From assembly GCA_035235625.1 (NCBI GenBank), contig CP141142.1, positions 36,094,995 through 36,158,994 on the forward strand: a stretch of 64,000 bases of DNA, given 5' to 3'. Position numbers and translations under genes: made by a program. Below the pieces are notes generated by a model. That model was not told the DNA's origin. It searched no databases and worked only from the letters and a program-made list of their open reading frames with translations. The number at the start of each line of letters is the position of its first letter. Position 1 is the stretch's first letter. Below are positions 1-12,052 of this stretch, one piece after another. The DNA comes from Saururus chinensis (taxonomy: Eukaryota; Streptophyta; Magnoliopsida; Piperales; Saururaceae).

Positions 1-125
1 TTAAGTAATTAGGTATTTAAAAAAAGTATTATAGGCTTATTTTCTCTTTTATTAGATGTAAGTTTTACTATCCAATAAAATTAAATATTTTTTTAAATAT
101 AGATATTAATATGGGACAGAGAGAG
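1..125 (+). repeat. Stowaway-like MITE, cut by window edge
   Basis: This is the 3' part of a Tc1/mariner (Stowaway-like) miniature element. It ends in ATGGGACAGAGAGAG followed by TA, the expected target dinucleotide. The body, with GTAGGTTTTAC-like and TTAAATAGTTGAGTA-like blocks, matches the copies at 152-352 and 3780-3961. The left end lies outside the window. Confidence 0.6.
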
Positions 126-151
126 TATAACATAATTATTCTTCTAATAAA

Positions 152-352
152 ATTTTTCTTTATCCCATATTAATAGTTTCATTTAGCAAAAAAAGTTTAT
201 TTTATTTCAATAGCTCTATTTTATTTAATTTAAATAGTTGAGTATTTAAAATATAGTATTATAAACTTATTTTCCTTATCTTAGATATAGGTTTCACCGT
301 TCAATTAAAACCACTATTAACATAAGACTCAATGAGTAATATAATTAAATTT
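152..352 (+). repeat. Stowaway-like MITE, long class
   Basis: The left end reads TTTATCCCATATTAATAG, resembling the CTCCCTCCGTCCCA-type terminus of plant Stowaway elements. The body aligns by eye with the copy at 3780-3961. The right end is degenerate, so the outer limits are approximate. Confidence 0.5.
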
Positions 353-974
353 AAGAATAATCTTAATAATATTTTTGCACCTACGAAAGGGAAAGGGATA
401 TATGGGATGGAAGGGTCTCAATTCTTAAGAGGATCTTAAACAAGTGGGGTAGGTCCAAAGTCTTTAAATAATGCTAGCAGGAATGTAAACACATAATGCA
501 TATAAATGTATATTAAATAAATATTATATATATATAAACATGTATAGGCAAAATTTTTTAAAAATTATTATTAAAAATTATGTTATATATGTGGGGCCTA
601 TAAAAAGTTTGAGAAAATATAATCATATAAGATTTCATTTGATAAATCTCCTAGAGAGCTTTTCAATAATACTAAGAATCCAAAAATCAAATTCAAAAGT
701 GCAAGATATATATTTTTAGGTTATGTTAAAATCAACATAACCTAAAAATAGGGTTTATGTTATATTAACCCCTAGTATTATATTATCACATGGCCAAACA
801 TCTAAAAAAATATAAGTAAATAATTTTATTAAAATACTCTCAAATTACATACCAATTAAATTTTTTATTAAATAATATAAAATACATATAAATTAATTAT
901 TAAGGGTAAAAAAACATAGGTAAATTAGTCAAAAAATAAAAAATTTATAATCACCCAAATTATTTTATATGATA

Positions 975-1076
975 CTCCATTTGTCCTAAATTAATAGTTT
1001 TATTTAATTTTTTTAAAATGAATTAATTTTAAATCATTTTGAAAAATCAAATGAAGCTATTAATGTTAGGAGAGAG
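975..1076. repeat. Stowaway-like MITE, short class (about 100 bp)
   Basis: The left end CTCCATTTGTCCTAAATTAA and the reverse complement of the right end, CTCTCTCCTAACATTAA, form an imperfect terminal inverted repeat. TA lies directly on both sides (973-974 and 1077-1078). The element can fold along most of its length. Non-coding and non-autonomous. Confidence 0.75.
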
Positions 1077-1403
1077 TAATACATTATTGATCAACTTTGA
1101 TTGTATGTATTTATATTTTTATTAATTATTATTATTATCAACATATTAATTTAGGTTATGACATAGAACCTATATTATATTTAACTTATCAAAACCATAA
1201 AAATAAATTTAATTTCATTTACAAAATTTGATAAGTTTAATTTGTAGCATCTAGAAGATGACCTGTTCAAAAAATTGTGTAATAGAAAAGTTATATTTAC
1301 ATATGGGTACATGGAGGTTGGCAATGTAATTAATATAATAGAATGTAATCAACATGGTAGTTATGTCTATTTTGCACGCTGATTTGGGTGAGTAACTTTT
1401 GTT

Positions 1404-1488
1404 GTGGGGTTGTGATGTATGCTATGTTAATAACTTTATTTATTTTTAAAAAACTAAACATGAGTATTAATGTGGGACAAAGAGAGTA
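1404..1488. repeat. Degenerate Stowaway-like MITE
   Basis: The right end, ATTAATGTGGGACAAAGAGAG followed by TA, is a good Stowaway-type terminus. The left partner (GCTATGTTAATAAC) is weak, so this is a decayed or partial copy. Confidence 0.4.
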
Positions 1489-2089
1489 TTTAATGTGTTT
1501 ATAGCTTATTGTTGTGTGCTTCTAGGGTATTGGCCGTAGCCACTTCTGATATGTGTATATAGAGGCATTTTTATATATTATGTTTAGTAGAACATATTTA
1601 ATGGAAGATGTCAAATTGAGTTGTTAGAGATGTTCAAGTAGCTTAAATTGACCTTTTCAATTGTCTATGTAACAATTTGACACTAAGTAAAGTTTAAATG
1701 TGCATGAAATATAAGTAAGAGAGGCAAAAAATTTAAAGAAATAATAACTAAAATATAAAAAATAATATTTGAAGTCTTAACATAGGATTTCAAATTTGAA
1801 ATCTCAATTGAGGGACACCATTTCTACATAAAAAATAGCGCCTAAGTTTGTGTTAGCTAGGACTCAACTCCAATTCTGTTCACGAACACCAAATCCATTG
1901 AAGAAAAAATATGACCACAAAAATAATAGCGCCTAAGTTTGTGTTAGCTAGTACTCAAATAATTAATGGTTTGTAATGTTCTTATAAAAAACAGACCACA
2001 AAATATATGTCGGGAGTGTAAATTTTATAAAGATGAAAGTGATGTCGAAAAAATATAAAAATGTTTTGAGATTGCTAATGAACAAAACC

Positions 2090-2490
2090 TAGAAGCGGTT
2101 GCCTGTGGAGTCCACACACAGACTGTGTGTGGACTCTTGTGTTGACGCCATCAGACATTTCGATTCATTGAACCGAGCAGCTTCCAAGCACCTTCTCCCG
2201 CTCCAAATCTGTAATATTCCTGTTAGTCAAGATTGCACTAAAAAGGCAAATGAAATTATCTCCGGCTTCGAATCGGACGCACCACTGAAAACATTGATTA
2301 ATCTATGCCTTAATTTTAATCCGAAGTTTCGCTGTGGCCGGTCCATTGTCGGCTTGCGATTTACTGTCGAAACGTGATCTTATCCCAAGTCGGACCAGCC
2401 ACGTTCCGGCACGCCATTGGTTGACTGGGACCTTGTCACCGACCTTTTGTCGAGTTGCGCGCGAGCATCCGCGTGAGGCACCACTAGGGG
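2090..2490. other. GC-rich island, unidentified
   Basis: About 400 bases of higher-GC, CpG-containing sequence stand out sharply from the AT-rich surroundings. A reading frame of about 92 codons (2099-2377, plus strand) crosses it but begins at TTG rather than ATG, and I recognise no domain in its translation. It could be a captured gene fragment, a decayed exon, or the end of an old element. A Stowaway-like MITE begins at its right edge (2508). I assign no function. Confidence 0.35.
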
Positions 2491-2507
2491 ATTCAAAAAT
2501 CTAACAA

Positions 2508-2688
2508 CTCCCTCGGCCTTTATATTAATGCCTATATTTGATAGATAGTAATTTTTATTAAATGATAAAGCTTAATAAAAAATAAATTATAATATTTTTT
2601 TATATTTAATTATTTAAATTTAATTAAATAAATTTATTAATATATAATAATTTTTTAAAATAAAATTGTTAATTTAAAATGGAGGGAA
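2508..2688 (-). repeat. Stowaway-like MITE, long class
   Basis: The left end CTCCCTCGGCCTTTATATTAA pairs with the right end TTAAAATGGAGGGAA, and TA follows at 2689-2690. The body TTTTATTAAATGATAAA matches the copies at 6185 and 33205 and is inverted relative to 3780. Confidence 0.65.
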
Positions 2689-3779
2689 TATTATTTTAGA
2701 TGCAGAGTCACATGTTTATCGCACTTCACTCACGTTCTTGAAGCATGTAATCGCTGTTACAAGTGTATTAACATTTTACATATTAAACAGTTTTTTTAAT
2801 TTATATTACTAATTTTATTTAATTTTTTAAAAGTAATTTATTTTAAAAAATGGAGGACAAATATCTCATAAAGAGAGGGAGTCCCATAAACTCGATGATA
2901 AATGCATATGTCAAAGATACATGACAATTCTTATTTACATATAAGTGAGTTTGATCCACCCACCCTGCCCATGATTTAACACGCGTCTAATGCATATTTT
3001 AAAATATATGCTCGGTGCCAAATTTAACTAGTTTCAACTTGAACCAAGGATAAGGGGGAGACTATAGCTTTAAGCGATGATCTATATTTGGTGTTACGAA
3101 TTTAACAGCTAGAATAGCCTGCTCCACAATAATAAATATGTCCATAAATTATGAAAATTAGTATATTAATCACTGATTAAGTAAGGAGCCTTAGATTGGG
3201 AAAAAGTTATAAGAGAGACAAGTTGTTATATTATTTTTTTAAATATAGCTATAAATATGTCATGAAGGGAGTACTACTACATAACTACAGAGGAAGAAGC
3301 AAGAGCTAGCATATACAGCATAGCGCATGAAGGGGGGACCAGAGTTTTCTTTTTCCTATTGAAGATAAAGAGTTTATTAAAGCAGCAAAGCATGTAAAGA
3401 TGTGTTAGTGTAAAGTGGTTAATGAGAGAATGGCCCAGCAATGAGTTGATTTAGCTTTTAAAACTTTGAAACTTAGCTAATTTGGGCACTCAAGTAAAGT
3501 CATGCAACAGTTAGTTGTTTGTCTTCAGCTTCAGCTTCGGATTTTTTTTTTTTTTGTGCCCCATAAAGCATACAAATGAGTGCGGGTTCTGAAACATTGC
3601 AAAATGAAACAAAATGCTTGATATTCCAACAACTCTGCCATCATAATGAAAGGATTGCATACACTAATTGTCACTTGTCACCAGTCCTCAGCTACCAATA
3701 TTATGTCTAATTGGACTGGTAGCCAGCTCCTCTATAACGGTTTTTCATACCTATTATTATTTGCTCACTTAAACATATA

Positions 3780-3961
3780 AGTCCTTCCATTTTAAATTAA
3801 TAATTTCATTCAACAAAAAAGTTTATTTTATTTTATTTATTTTAAATAGTTGAGTACTTAAAAACTAATATGGTAAACTTAATTTTTTTTCTTCTTAAAT
3901 GTGGGTTTTACCATTCAATAAATTTTTTTAAAATATAACTATTAATTTTGGACAGTAAGAG
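3780..3961 (+). repeat. Stowaway-like MITE, long class (182 bp)
   Basis: The left end AGTCCTTCCATTTTAAATTAA and the right end ATTAATTTTGGACAGTAAGAG form imperfect inverted repeats, with TA at 3778-3779 and 3962-3963. This is one of the best-preserved long-class copies in this orientation. Confidence 0.7.
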
Positions 3962-3963
3962 TA

Positions 3964-6184
3964 TGATGTAAATTTATTCATAATCCGTCAAATGGGTATA
4001 AAACAATGGTTATCTAACATGATATTAGAGCTCTAATGTTTACTTCGCCGCATACTAAAACCAATGTGATTAATACTGTAAGAGCCTAATATTTGTTCCT
4101 TATTATAAAGTTCAACGAATTAATTTGTTGGACTATGGTATGGGCTCGGGCCCAATTTGGTCCAACGTTGTCGCAGTCTAGGTGAACTAGTACGTGCCAC
4201 AGGGTCCAAGGGCGGTGGGGTGGTTACACCAACCCCACATATGCCTTCATTACACTAATTAGATTGGAACCTGCATATGTTACACGCATATTAGGTATAT
4301 GACTAGGTTGTGCATTAATGCATTGTGCGGCCCAGTTGTACGAATTATATATCGAGGGTGGGACCTGTAGTTAGCGAGGGGTCGACCCTATCACGGGCTT
4401 GGCCGTGTGTAGGGGGCCCATGCCTTTATGAGCTCTGAGAGATAGAGCCCGCTCCCATTGTATTTGAACCTCAATAGAAATCGAAAAAAACAAGCAAGTA
4501 AACCCATTTAGAATTGACCACTAATAGGCCCGCCTAAAGAAGGAAAAGAGAGGGCATTTAAGGGAGAGAAAGAGAGGTGGAAGCACTAGCCTTGGGCCGC
4601 CCCACTCTCTTCCTCCTCTCTCCCAATTGTTGCCCCCTCTCTCTCCATTGGTTCGGCCTGCACAAACAAGGAGGATTCCTCGCTGCTGGCCGCCTTACTT
4701 CTCCCCTCTCCTTAACTTCATTGGCAGGCTAATTAAGGGAGAAGCCTCTCCTTTTCTACTGGATCGTAGAGACTGATTCAAGGGTCAGTTCTTACTGTAA
4801 TTTTTTTAAACCAAGAGTTTCGGTTGCATGATTTATTGATTAGATATATATTATTGTTAATTAATTAATTATTTATGCATAATTATTATAAATTCAATTA
4901 AAAGACTAATTTTTTATTAGTGCGCAACCCCTATCCTACGGTACTTTCTCTGGTTCAGCCACTCTTCATAATTCACATATATACATTAAATTGCTATGCA
5001 CGATTGGGCATGTGAAACATGGTATGACTTTCCTTCTTATACATTGATGCATGTGATACATGGTATGCATGACTTTCCTTCTTTCTGCAGTAATGGCTTT
5101 CCTTCTTTCTGCAGTAATGCACTTTGATGTTTTATGGCAACATAAGTGTTCCCCATGTCAGCTTATTTGACATCTTTTAAACGTCCCTTGGCCAGTTAGC
5201 CTACCATTGATGTTTTTCTTCCTCCATTATTAGGCTTAATAGTCCAAACGCACCCACGTCCAATTCTATCAAAATGAGAAACTTAGCTCTTCAGACGAAC
5301 AAAAACGAGCAACCTAGATCATAGCTCATCACACTCATCTCCCTTCTAAAAATATCAGGTTTCACTGTCTTCAAAACTCCAAGCATGGGACTGTTCTTGG
5401 AAGATGCAGGAAGAGAGCTTCAATGATATTCGTTGGAACCATTGACATCCTGCCATGTGCCTATCTACGTCCTACAAGAAGTGCTATCTACTGCAAAGAG
5501 CTAACAGACAGGTTATAGGTTGCAAGAGGAGTGACAGCCATGTGTTTTTGTGGTCCATGATATCGGACAAGACAAGGCCATTGAGATGTATCATACTCCA
5601 TATTTCAGGTTTTGAAGTGAAAATCAAGACTACATCCAAATCACATGCAGCCACTACAAGAAACGTTTTTGTTTGGCTCACTTTCTTTGGTGACCATGAG
5701 CAAGGGGAAGACCATCCTTAATGAGGGGCTGGCAGCAGCACGAGATAAAGCAACGAAGACTCTGGCTTTGGAAGTTGTTGTCTATTTTGCAGACATTGTA
5801 GAATAAGATTCCACCTTAATAGAGAGGTGCTCGTGACCGGTTGAATTACAACCTTCTATTTTTATGTTGCCATTGACTGGTAGATATTGCCACGTTAAAC
5901 CACATCTTATTGCTCAAATCTGATGCAGTGTTTTCCAAAGAAGTTCCACGAATGTTAAGAAGTCGCTGTTTCCCTTTTTGTCATCGTCGTTAATAAATAC
6001 CTTGCCGCCTCAGTCCAAGGTCAGCTTCTGCCAATTGCTTCCAGGTCATTTTGGGTCATTTTCTTAAGGAGCCGGACACCCCTCAATTTTTCAGTAATTG
6101 GGGATAGCCCCTAAGTTCCTCCTAATGACCATTCGGAGCATGCGTGTGTGTGGCCTAGCCTGCTTTAAATACACGTTTAAAATA
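3964..6184. other. Intergenic, no supported gene
   Basis: I see no gene with support here. The stretch 4130-4800 has GC-richer, purine- and pyrimidine-tract sequence suggestive of an old LTR, without clear ends. The stretch 5290-5990 has balanced composition and a frame of 88 codons (5455-5721) that I cannot assign to any family. Position 5652 has a lone CACTA-type terminus (CACTACAAGAAA) with no partner nearby. Two near-identical 'CTTTCCTTCTTTCTGCAGTA' stretches lie next to each other at about 5075-5118, a local duplication. Confidence 0.4.
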
Positions 6185-6373
6185 CTCCCTTCCTCCTATA
6201 TTAATAGTTATATTTAAAAATATATTTTTTTTTATTAAATGATAAAACCCACATCTAATAAAAGGAAAGATAAATTTATGATACTCGTTTTTAAGTAAAT
6301 TTAAAAAAATAAAATTATTAATATAAAATATATTTTTTTGCAGAATGAAGCTATTAATTTAAGACAAAAGAAG
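6185..6373 (-). repeat. Stowaway-like MITE, long class (189 bp)
   Basis: The left end CTCCCTTCCTCCTATATTAA and the right end ATTAATTTAAGACAAAAGAAG form inverted repeats with TA at both edges (6183-6184 and 6374-6375). It lies about 220 bp downstream of the UROD stop codon, so it could sit in or near the 3' end of that transcript. Confidence 0.75.
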
Positions 6374-6589
6374 TATATTTTTTGCACTCCAATACATAAT
6401 TTTTATATACTATCTATTTCTGCAATTATAGCCAAGGGCCTAGCAATTTCATTTGAGCTTAAACTCGCTGCCAAATTTATCTATAATTACTAAAAGTGAA
6501 CTTTGAATACTATTAAACAATGACATACATTGCCACATTATAAAAATCAATTGATAAACTGAAAAAGATGAAAATATCATCCATTATAT

Positions 6590-9500
6590 TTAATATTCTG
6601 AGTAGCGAATCCCCTTGGCAACTTCAAAGAAGTGTGCAACATTCTCTTCGGGGGTACCCACAACTATGCCATGACCCAGATTTAGTATGTGCTTGCTGTT
6701 TCCAGCTTTCTTCACTGTATCATGAATTCTCTTGCTGATAAACTCTTTTGACCCAAAAAGCACGCCTGGATCCACGTTGCCCTGCACAGCAATGTTTGAA
6801 CCTAATCGCCTCCTACCCTCTGCCATATCCACTGTCCAATCCAAGCTAACAACATCTACACCCGTCAATGGCAGCCTCTCAAGGAGCCCTCCTGACCCAC
6901 TTGCGTAGAGAATCAGAGGTAAGTCAGGATGCGTCTGTTTAACAATGTCTACAATCTGCTTCAAGTATGGGAGACTAAATTCCTCAAAATCTACGGGACT
7001 AAGCTCTGTTGCCCAGGAATCAAATATCTGAACTGCTTGTGCTCCATTGTCTGCTTGGTACTGGATATATTTTGCCATAGAGTTCGTAAATTTCTGAAGT
7101 AATGCATGTAATACCTGCAAAAAAAGGCCCAATATCAGTACGGTAGTAGAAGTATGGAGTCACATGCACTCAAGGACATCAGCACTTGTGATCAATTTGA
7201 ATCAACTAAAATGCATCATTAAGAATTATCAGTATCAAGACAATGTTATTACTGGCCTGTCAAAAACAGTGCACTTGATGATCTAAAGTGTCTTATCAGA
7301 ATGTCACAGGGATTAAATGGTCGACCAAAATAATCAGAAACTCTGGCTATACTATATTTGGTTGCAGAAATCATCACTATATGATTATGCTGATATATAT
7401 TATTCCATTTCTCTTTTTGTTTAAGAGAAACATTGGCTGTATCTTCAAATGACACCACAGAGGTCAATATTTTCTTCCAAGTAATGGTAGATCCCTTTTA
7501 CATGTAAATATTGGGGTCTGTTTGAGAGTTATACAAAACTTAAAAAGGAAAAAAATAAATGATCCTCTGTATATGTATAGTATTACTTAAAATGGGATAA
7601 ACTGTTTAAATAGCAGCACCAGCATTACTAGTATCTTTTCATTAGGAAGGCCTGTTTAAAGAGATCGATAACATGATACTATCAATTGTAGAAGTGAACC
7701 AAAATGTCAAACCTGCGGTTGGGAGAAAGCTAAATTCTTTATCTTGCTGAAGTGCTTAGATGAGCCACCCTCAACCACATAAGAGGCAAGGGTAAACGGG
7801 GCCCCAACAAATCCCAACACAGCCGCTTCGTTCCTTACCTGATGTAGACAACTTCGCACATAGTGAAGAAGAAAGTAGAATATGGAAGTCAATATCAGTT
7901 TTCAGGCAAAGAATGAATAAGAAATCAGACCTCTGAACGCAGAATTGTTAGTGCCTCTCCAACATATGGGACCCATTCCTCAGGTACAAACTCTCTCACT
8001 TGATTGACATCAGCTGCTGTTCTTAATGGATTGTGTATAATAGGTCCTTTTCCTTTTACTATGTCAAATGGTATGTTCATTCCAGGGAGAGGAGTAAGAA
8101 TATCAGAAAACAATATAACCTGCCACCAAATATAATTTTAGAAGGAAAAATTTAGAAAGACATGTATGTCTCAACAGTTAAGGAATCGTCATAAGATGTC
8201 CACTTAAAGAATCCACTTTGATTTTCAAAATATCAAGTCACAACAATGAAAGTGTGATGAAAGTCTGGTTTTCTTTTTCTTTATGTTACTAAATTTCCCT
8301 TCATTTATTACTTTTTAGTACTTCCTTTATTTGATATATTAAGTCACCATTTAAAATATACCACACACACACACACTATCAAAAGCTTCTCAGAATCCAT
8401 TCATGAGGACAGCCAGGCCCCAATATGGCAACCTTTTCCACATTACAGCTTGTATAAGCTAAAAAAACAGTTAACATTTAGATTGGGAACGTAGCCTGTA
8501 TTTCCATGTAGACAAAGGTTCTACCACTTAGCTGTACCTTATGTCTCCTTGTCACGATAACTTAGCTGTATGTGTATAATCAGTTTATGACAAAATGGAT
8601 CCAAATGAGAACAAGAGACAAGACAATACGAGACACATACCCAACCCATATGAATTATGTAAAACAAAAGGCCTTCCAATGGAAAAATTAAGCCAGCTAT
8701 ATATCAAGCAGATCAGCAAATGTCTTGTTAATGATATAGATGTTTTACTTTAATTCCAGGTGACTGATAAGTGAAAAGCTTACTCCATCAGGCTTGAAAA
8801 CCTTCCATGGCTGTAGGGAGATTTCAACAACAAGATCAACATTTTCTGATCTTTCACGAAATGAAGGGTACTTCTCGCAGATCAGTTGATAGCTCTGGTG
8901 AAAGAATATAATGAATGCAATGATGTCAGTAGTTATTTTCACAAAGTAAACTTCATTGAACTCAAGCTCATATGAATATACTTCAGATCTATCTGTATCG
9001 AATTCTATGATGAATTCTAGTAGAAACAGAAAAAGCTATCAAACCTGCCTTCATGTATCTCCCTGCCTGTCTCATAAGCCAAACTGGGGGCCTTTCAACA
9101 TTTCCCCCCTGCACGGCATTTAGAAGAAGTGGCTCAGTTGGAGCAGCCACTTTTGGTTCAGCCACAGTCCCTATTGAAGAGAATTCAATAAGCACAAACT
9201 ACAACATGATTGTAGGCACATGGACTAATGCACAAAACCTAGAACTTCAAAAGTTGAACCGCTTAATTACATTAAATATAGAACCATGGTAAATTATGTC
9301 CGGCAATGGTTCTAACTAAGAACCATTTAACTCCAGAAGCTTAGGTAGCAAACACAAAGTCCCCCAACCTTTGTCCATCTCAGACACTGCAACAAACCAA
9401 ACATACAGTCCTAGAAAATCTATTAAGAGTTAGACTTCCTACAGTTGTTAAATATTGAACCCATTCAGTAAAAGTTTGTAGTTGCACAGCTTTCAAGAGT

Positions 9501-10766
9501 TTTTGGCAATCTATTCAAATAGAAATCTATACAAGAGATCTGAGATAGATGATATATTTAAATTTAGCAGAGTATGCTCATCAATCTAAGTCTGTTGAAT
9601 AAATAACTTAACAAGGGGAAATTTCTCTACTCTCACAAAAGAAAAAGGGAAAAGATTCTCTAAACCAAAAATATACATCAGCTATAAACCAAATACAGTT
9701 TCAAACAATTTTTTTGTTTAAGCCTTTGGACCATTAAAGGAATCAAATTACCTAACTATAAAGACATCAGTAGACCTACTCCACATGATCCCAATTTTGG
9801 ATTTTATCCCCGAAGTTTAAGAAATTTACTCTATCCTTTCAGGGCTGTAAGATCTTAATCTTTTGCTTCGTGCATTAGTAATCTATGTAACTTTGACACT
9901 ATAAACAGAACCGCAAAAGCATATATACTCATTCGTATATTGATAAGAAATTATATCTTAACTGACACACAATGAAAAAATCAGATTACAAATAATAAGC
10001 AGCTAATGAAAACCCAGAAATCACCTTCAATGTCAGCAACATTTTACGCATTCAATACACAATGAATACTTAACCTTGCCAGCAGTTGGCTTTAAAAAAT
10101 GTATAATGATGTCGAGAACAGACATAAAGAAAACAATTCATTTACTATTGTACGATAATGCACCTACAAGTTCTTGTCCCATTGAAATACTCCCTCCGTC
10201 CCACATTAATAGCTCCATTTGGTTTTTCAAAATGTCATTTGGTTTTTAAAATAAACTAGTTTTTCAAATTTGTCTCTTCCTTTAGACTAAAATGCTACTT
10301 TTGACCAACAAAAAAAAACACAGGCAACCAAATGCTAAGGAATATTTACTAGCTCAGCATAAAATACATTCCATCAAAGGGCGGGAGCCCAGAATCCCAC
10401 TTCACATTAAAGTCACCAAAATCACCAAGTACCCAAATGCCTATAGAATTACCACTAGCTCAGCATAAGATTCATTCAATCAAACGGCCCAGAATCCTAT
10501 GTCAGACTAAAGTAACCAAATTTCAAAAGCCCTTTGGCCTTAATCCAGTACACATAAACCCAATTTCATAAATTTCATAGTTCAACAAGAAACAAACTTG
10601 AATCTCAGAAAGACACAGAAAAGGAGGATGGAAATTCGACCAAGAGAGGATTACCTCCGACAGCACATTGGACGCTGACCACAGATTTGGGCCTAGGGAC
10701 GGAAGCTGACTTCGGTAAAACCGGAGGAGACGAAGAAATGGACGAGAACTGGAAATTGCACGACAT
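6590..10766 (-). CDS. HEME (UROD): Uroporphyrinogen decarboxylase, chloroplast precursor
   Basis: Uroporphyrinogen decarboxylase removes four acetate carboxyls from uroporphyrinogen III to give coproporphyrinogen III in plastid chlorophyll and haem synthesis. Six exons, in transcript order: 10655-10766, 9049-9170, 8784-8894, 7931-8119, 7713-7838, 6590-7114. Phases close exactly, giving 394 aa, the length I recall for an Arabidopsis HEME protein. Residues 1 to about 38 ([11 protein letters not shown]...) are Ser-rich with almost no acids, a plastid transit peptide. Visible family motifs: RQAGRYMK (71-78, substrate Arg), ILFSDI with Asp121, [17 protein letters not shown] (187-203, with Tyr198), [10 protein letters not shown] (251-260), and NLGHGI with His368. 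All expected catalytic residues are present. The start is the only ATG whose frame splices into exon 2. Intron 2 begins with GC (AAG|GCAGGT); the others are GT-AG. Intron 1 (1,484 bp) carries a partial Stowaway-like MITE. It looks functional. Confidence 0.97.
10190..10250. repeat. Partial Stowaway-like MITE in UROD intron 1
   Basis: The sequence CTCCCTCCGTCCCACATTAA is an almost perfect Stowaway terminus preceded by TA. No matching right terminus follows, so only the left half is recognisable. It lies within the first intron of UROD. Confidence 0.55.
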
Positions 10767-12052
10767 TTCTTGTTTTCTGTTTTCTGCAGAGAATTTCTTC
10801 GCGGCCCAAAGGAAGAAGACGAGGGACGAATTCTTCCCTCTGCAACTTCGTTTCCGCCATTGCAGTGCAAATATTCTTTGACAAGAATACCCTCGTGTTT
10901 TGAAATTCCGAATAAACCCTTCAGCGTGGATTGACCGTTATGATTGGGAGCATCAGAAGTTTCTTGTTACATACTGACGGTTATCGTGGAAATAGTAATG
11001 AAAGGGTAATTTCGTCCAATGCGTGAAAGTTCTTATCCATTTAGCATAGTGCTTAGATTTCCTGAATGGCGATTGGATGTTGTTCTGACGTTGTAAGGAT
11101 AATACCGCGAAAGGAAAATTCCGTTACTGGCCCTGCACGCGTTAGAATGACAAAAGTATCCTCTGCCATAGCTGGGAAGTTTCATATAAAAAGAATAACG
11201 ATTTTCCAACGACAGTTATATAAATAATATTTTAAAAAATAAATATTAAAATAATAGAAAGAAAATAATATTTATTAATATAGTATTATTTTTTGTCAAG
11301 CAAGCACCGGCTCCTGTGTACCTTTTTTTTTATTTTTTTTTCAATTTTATTTTATAAAAGGGTGCAATCAGTAATATATTGATTTGACAAATACTAGATG
11401 AAATTAGTACATTCCACCCTTTCACACTGCAGAAAAATGTATATATTAGTATAGGGGTTATCAGCACCTATTAATAGGATAAATTGCATTTACACCTTCC
11501 TTGAAACTTTTGATAAAACTGGACTTATACCTTCTAACATTTCAAAAAGGGTAAAAGGACCTTGATCTGAACAATCTAATTATAAAATTTCTATATGACT
11601 AAAATACCTATGTCTATACATTAACCCTAAGCTGCCTCTCCTCAATTACATTCTTTTGTCACATAGGAAAATTTTATAGTCCTTCTAGAGGATGTCCACA
11701 GGGATATCATATATGTTAGCATGTATTAGTTCAAGTGATGGTGCTAGTGCACATGCGCTAATGTATGCTAGCCCATGCATTATCAATCTACATGATCAAT
11801 AGCTCCTACCTAGTAGAGGATATCTTGGTGGATACAAAATAGAAGGGCCAAAAAATCTTTCAAGGACATGCATGTATATTATTGTAAAAGGTTAGGTGTT
11901 TAAGTGGATAAGAATATTTATTATTTAAAAAATGTGTCTTGTTAATATGTAACCTAGCTCATGCACAAAGCACGTGATCCAAGGTATCACAGACCGTCTA
12001 AGTTTGATCCAACGATGTGTATTACTTAGGGAGCAAGCTGCTTATGAGTAAT
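10767..12052. other. UROD upstream and intergenic region
   Basis: The first 130 bases upstream of the UROD start (10767-10900) are GC-richer and probably hold the 5' UTR. I see no convincing TATA box. An AT-rich tract spans 11210-11350, and 11474-11590 resembles dispersed plant repeat sequence, but I could not define ends. No gene is supported. Confidence 0.4.

Noticed and set aside
5652-5664. CACTACAAGAAA, a classic CACTA transposon terminus
   Set aside because: No inverted partner or 3-bp target duplication was found within several kilobases, so a single 12-base match is not enough.
10523-10870. 115-codon frame over UROD exon 1
   Set aside because: It is out of phase with exon 2; the frame starting at 10766 gives the expected transit peptide and junction.
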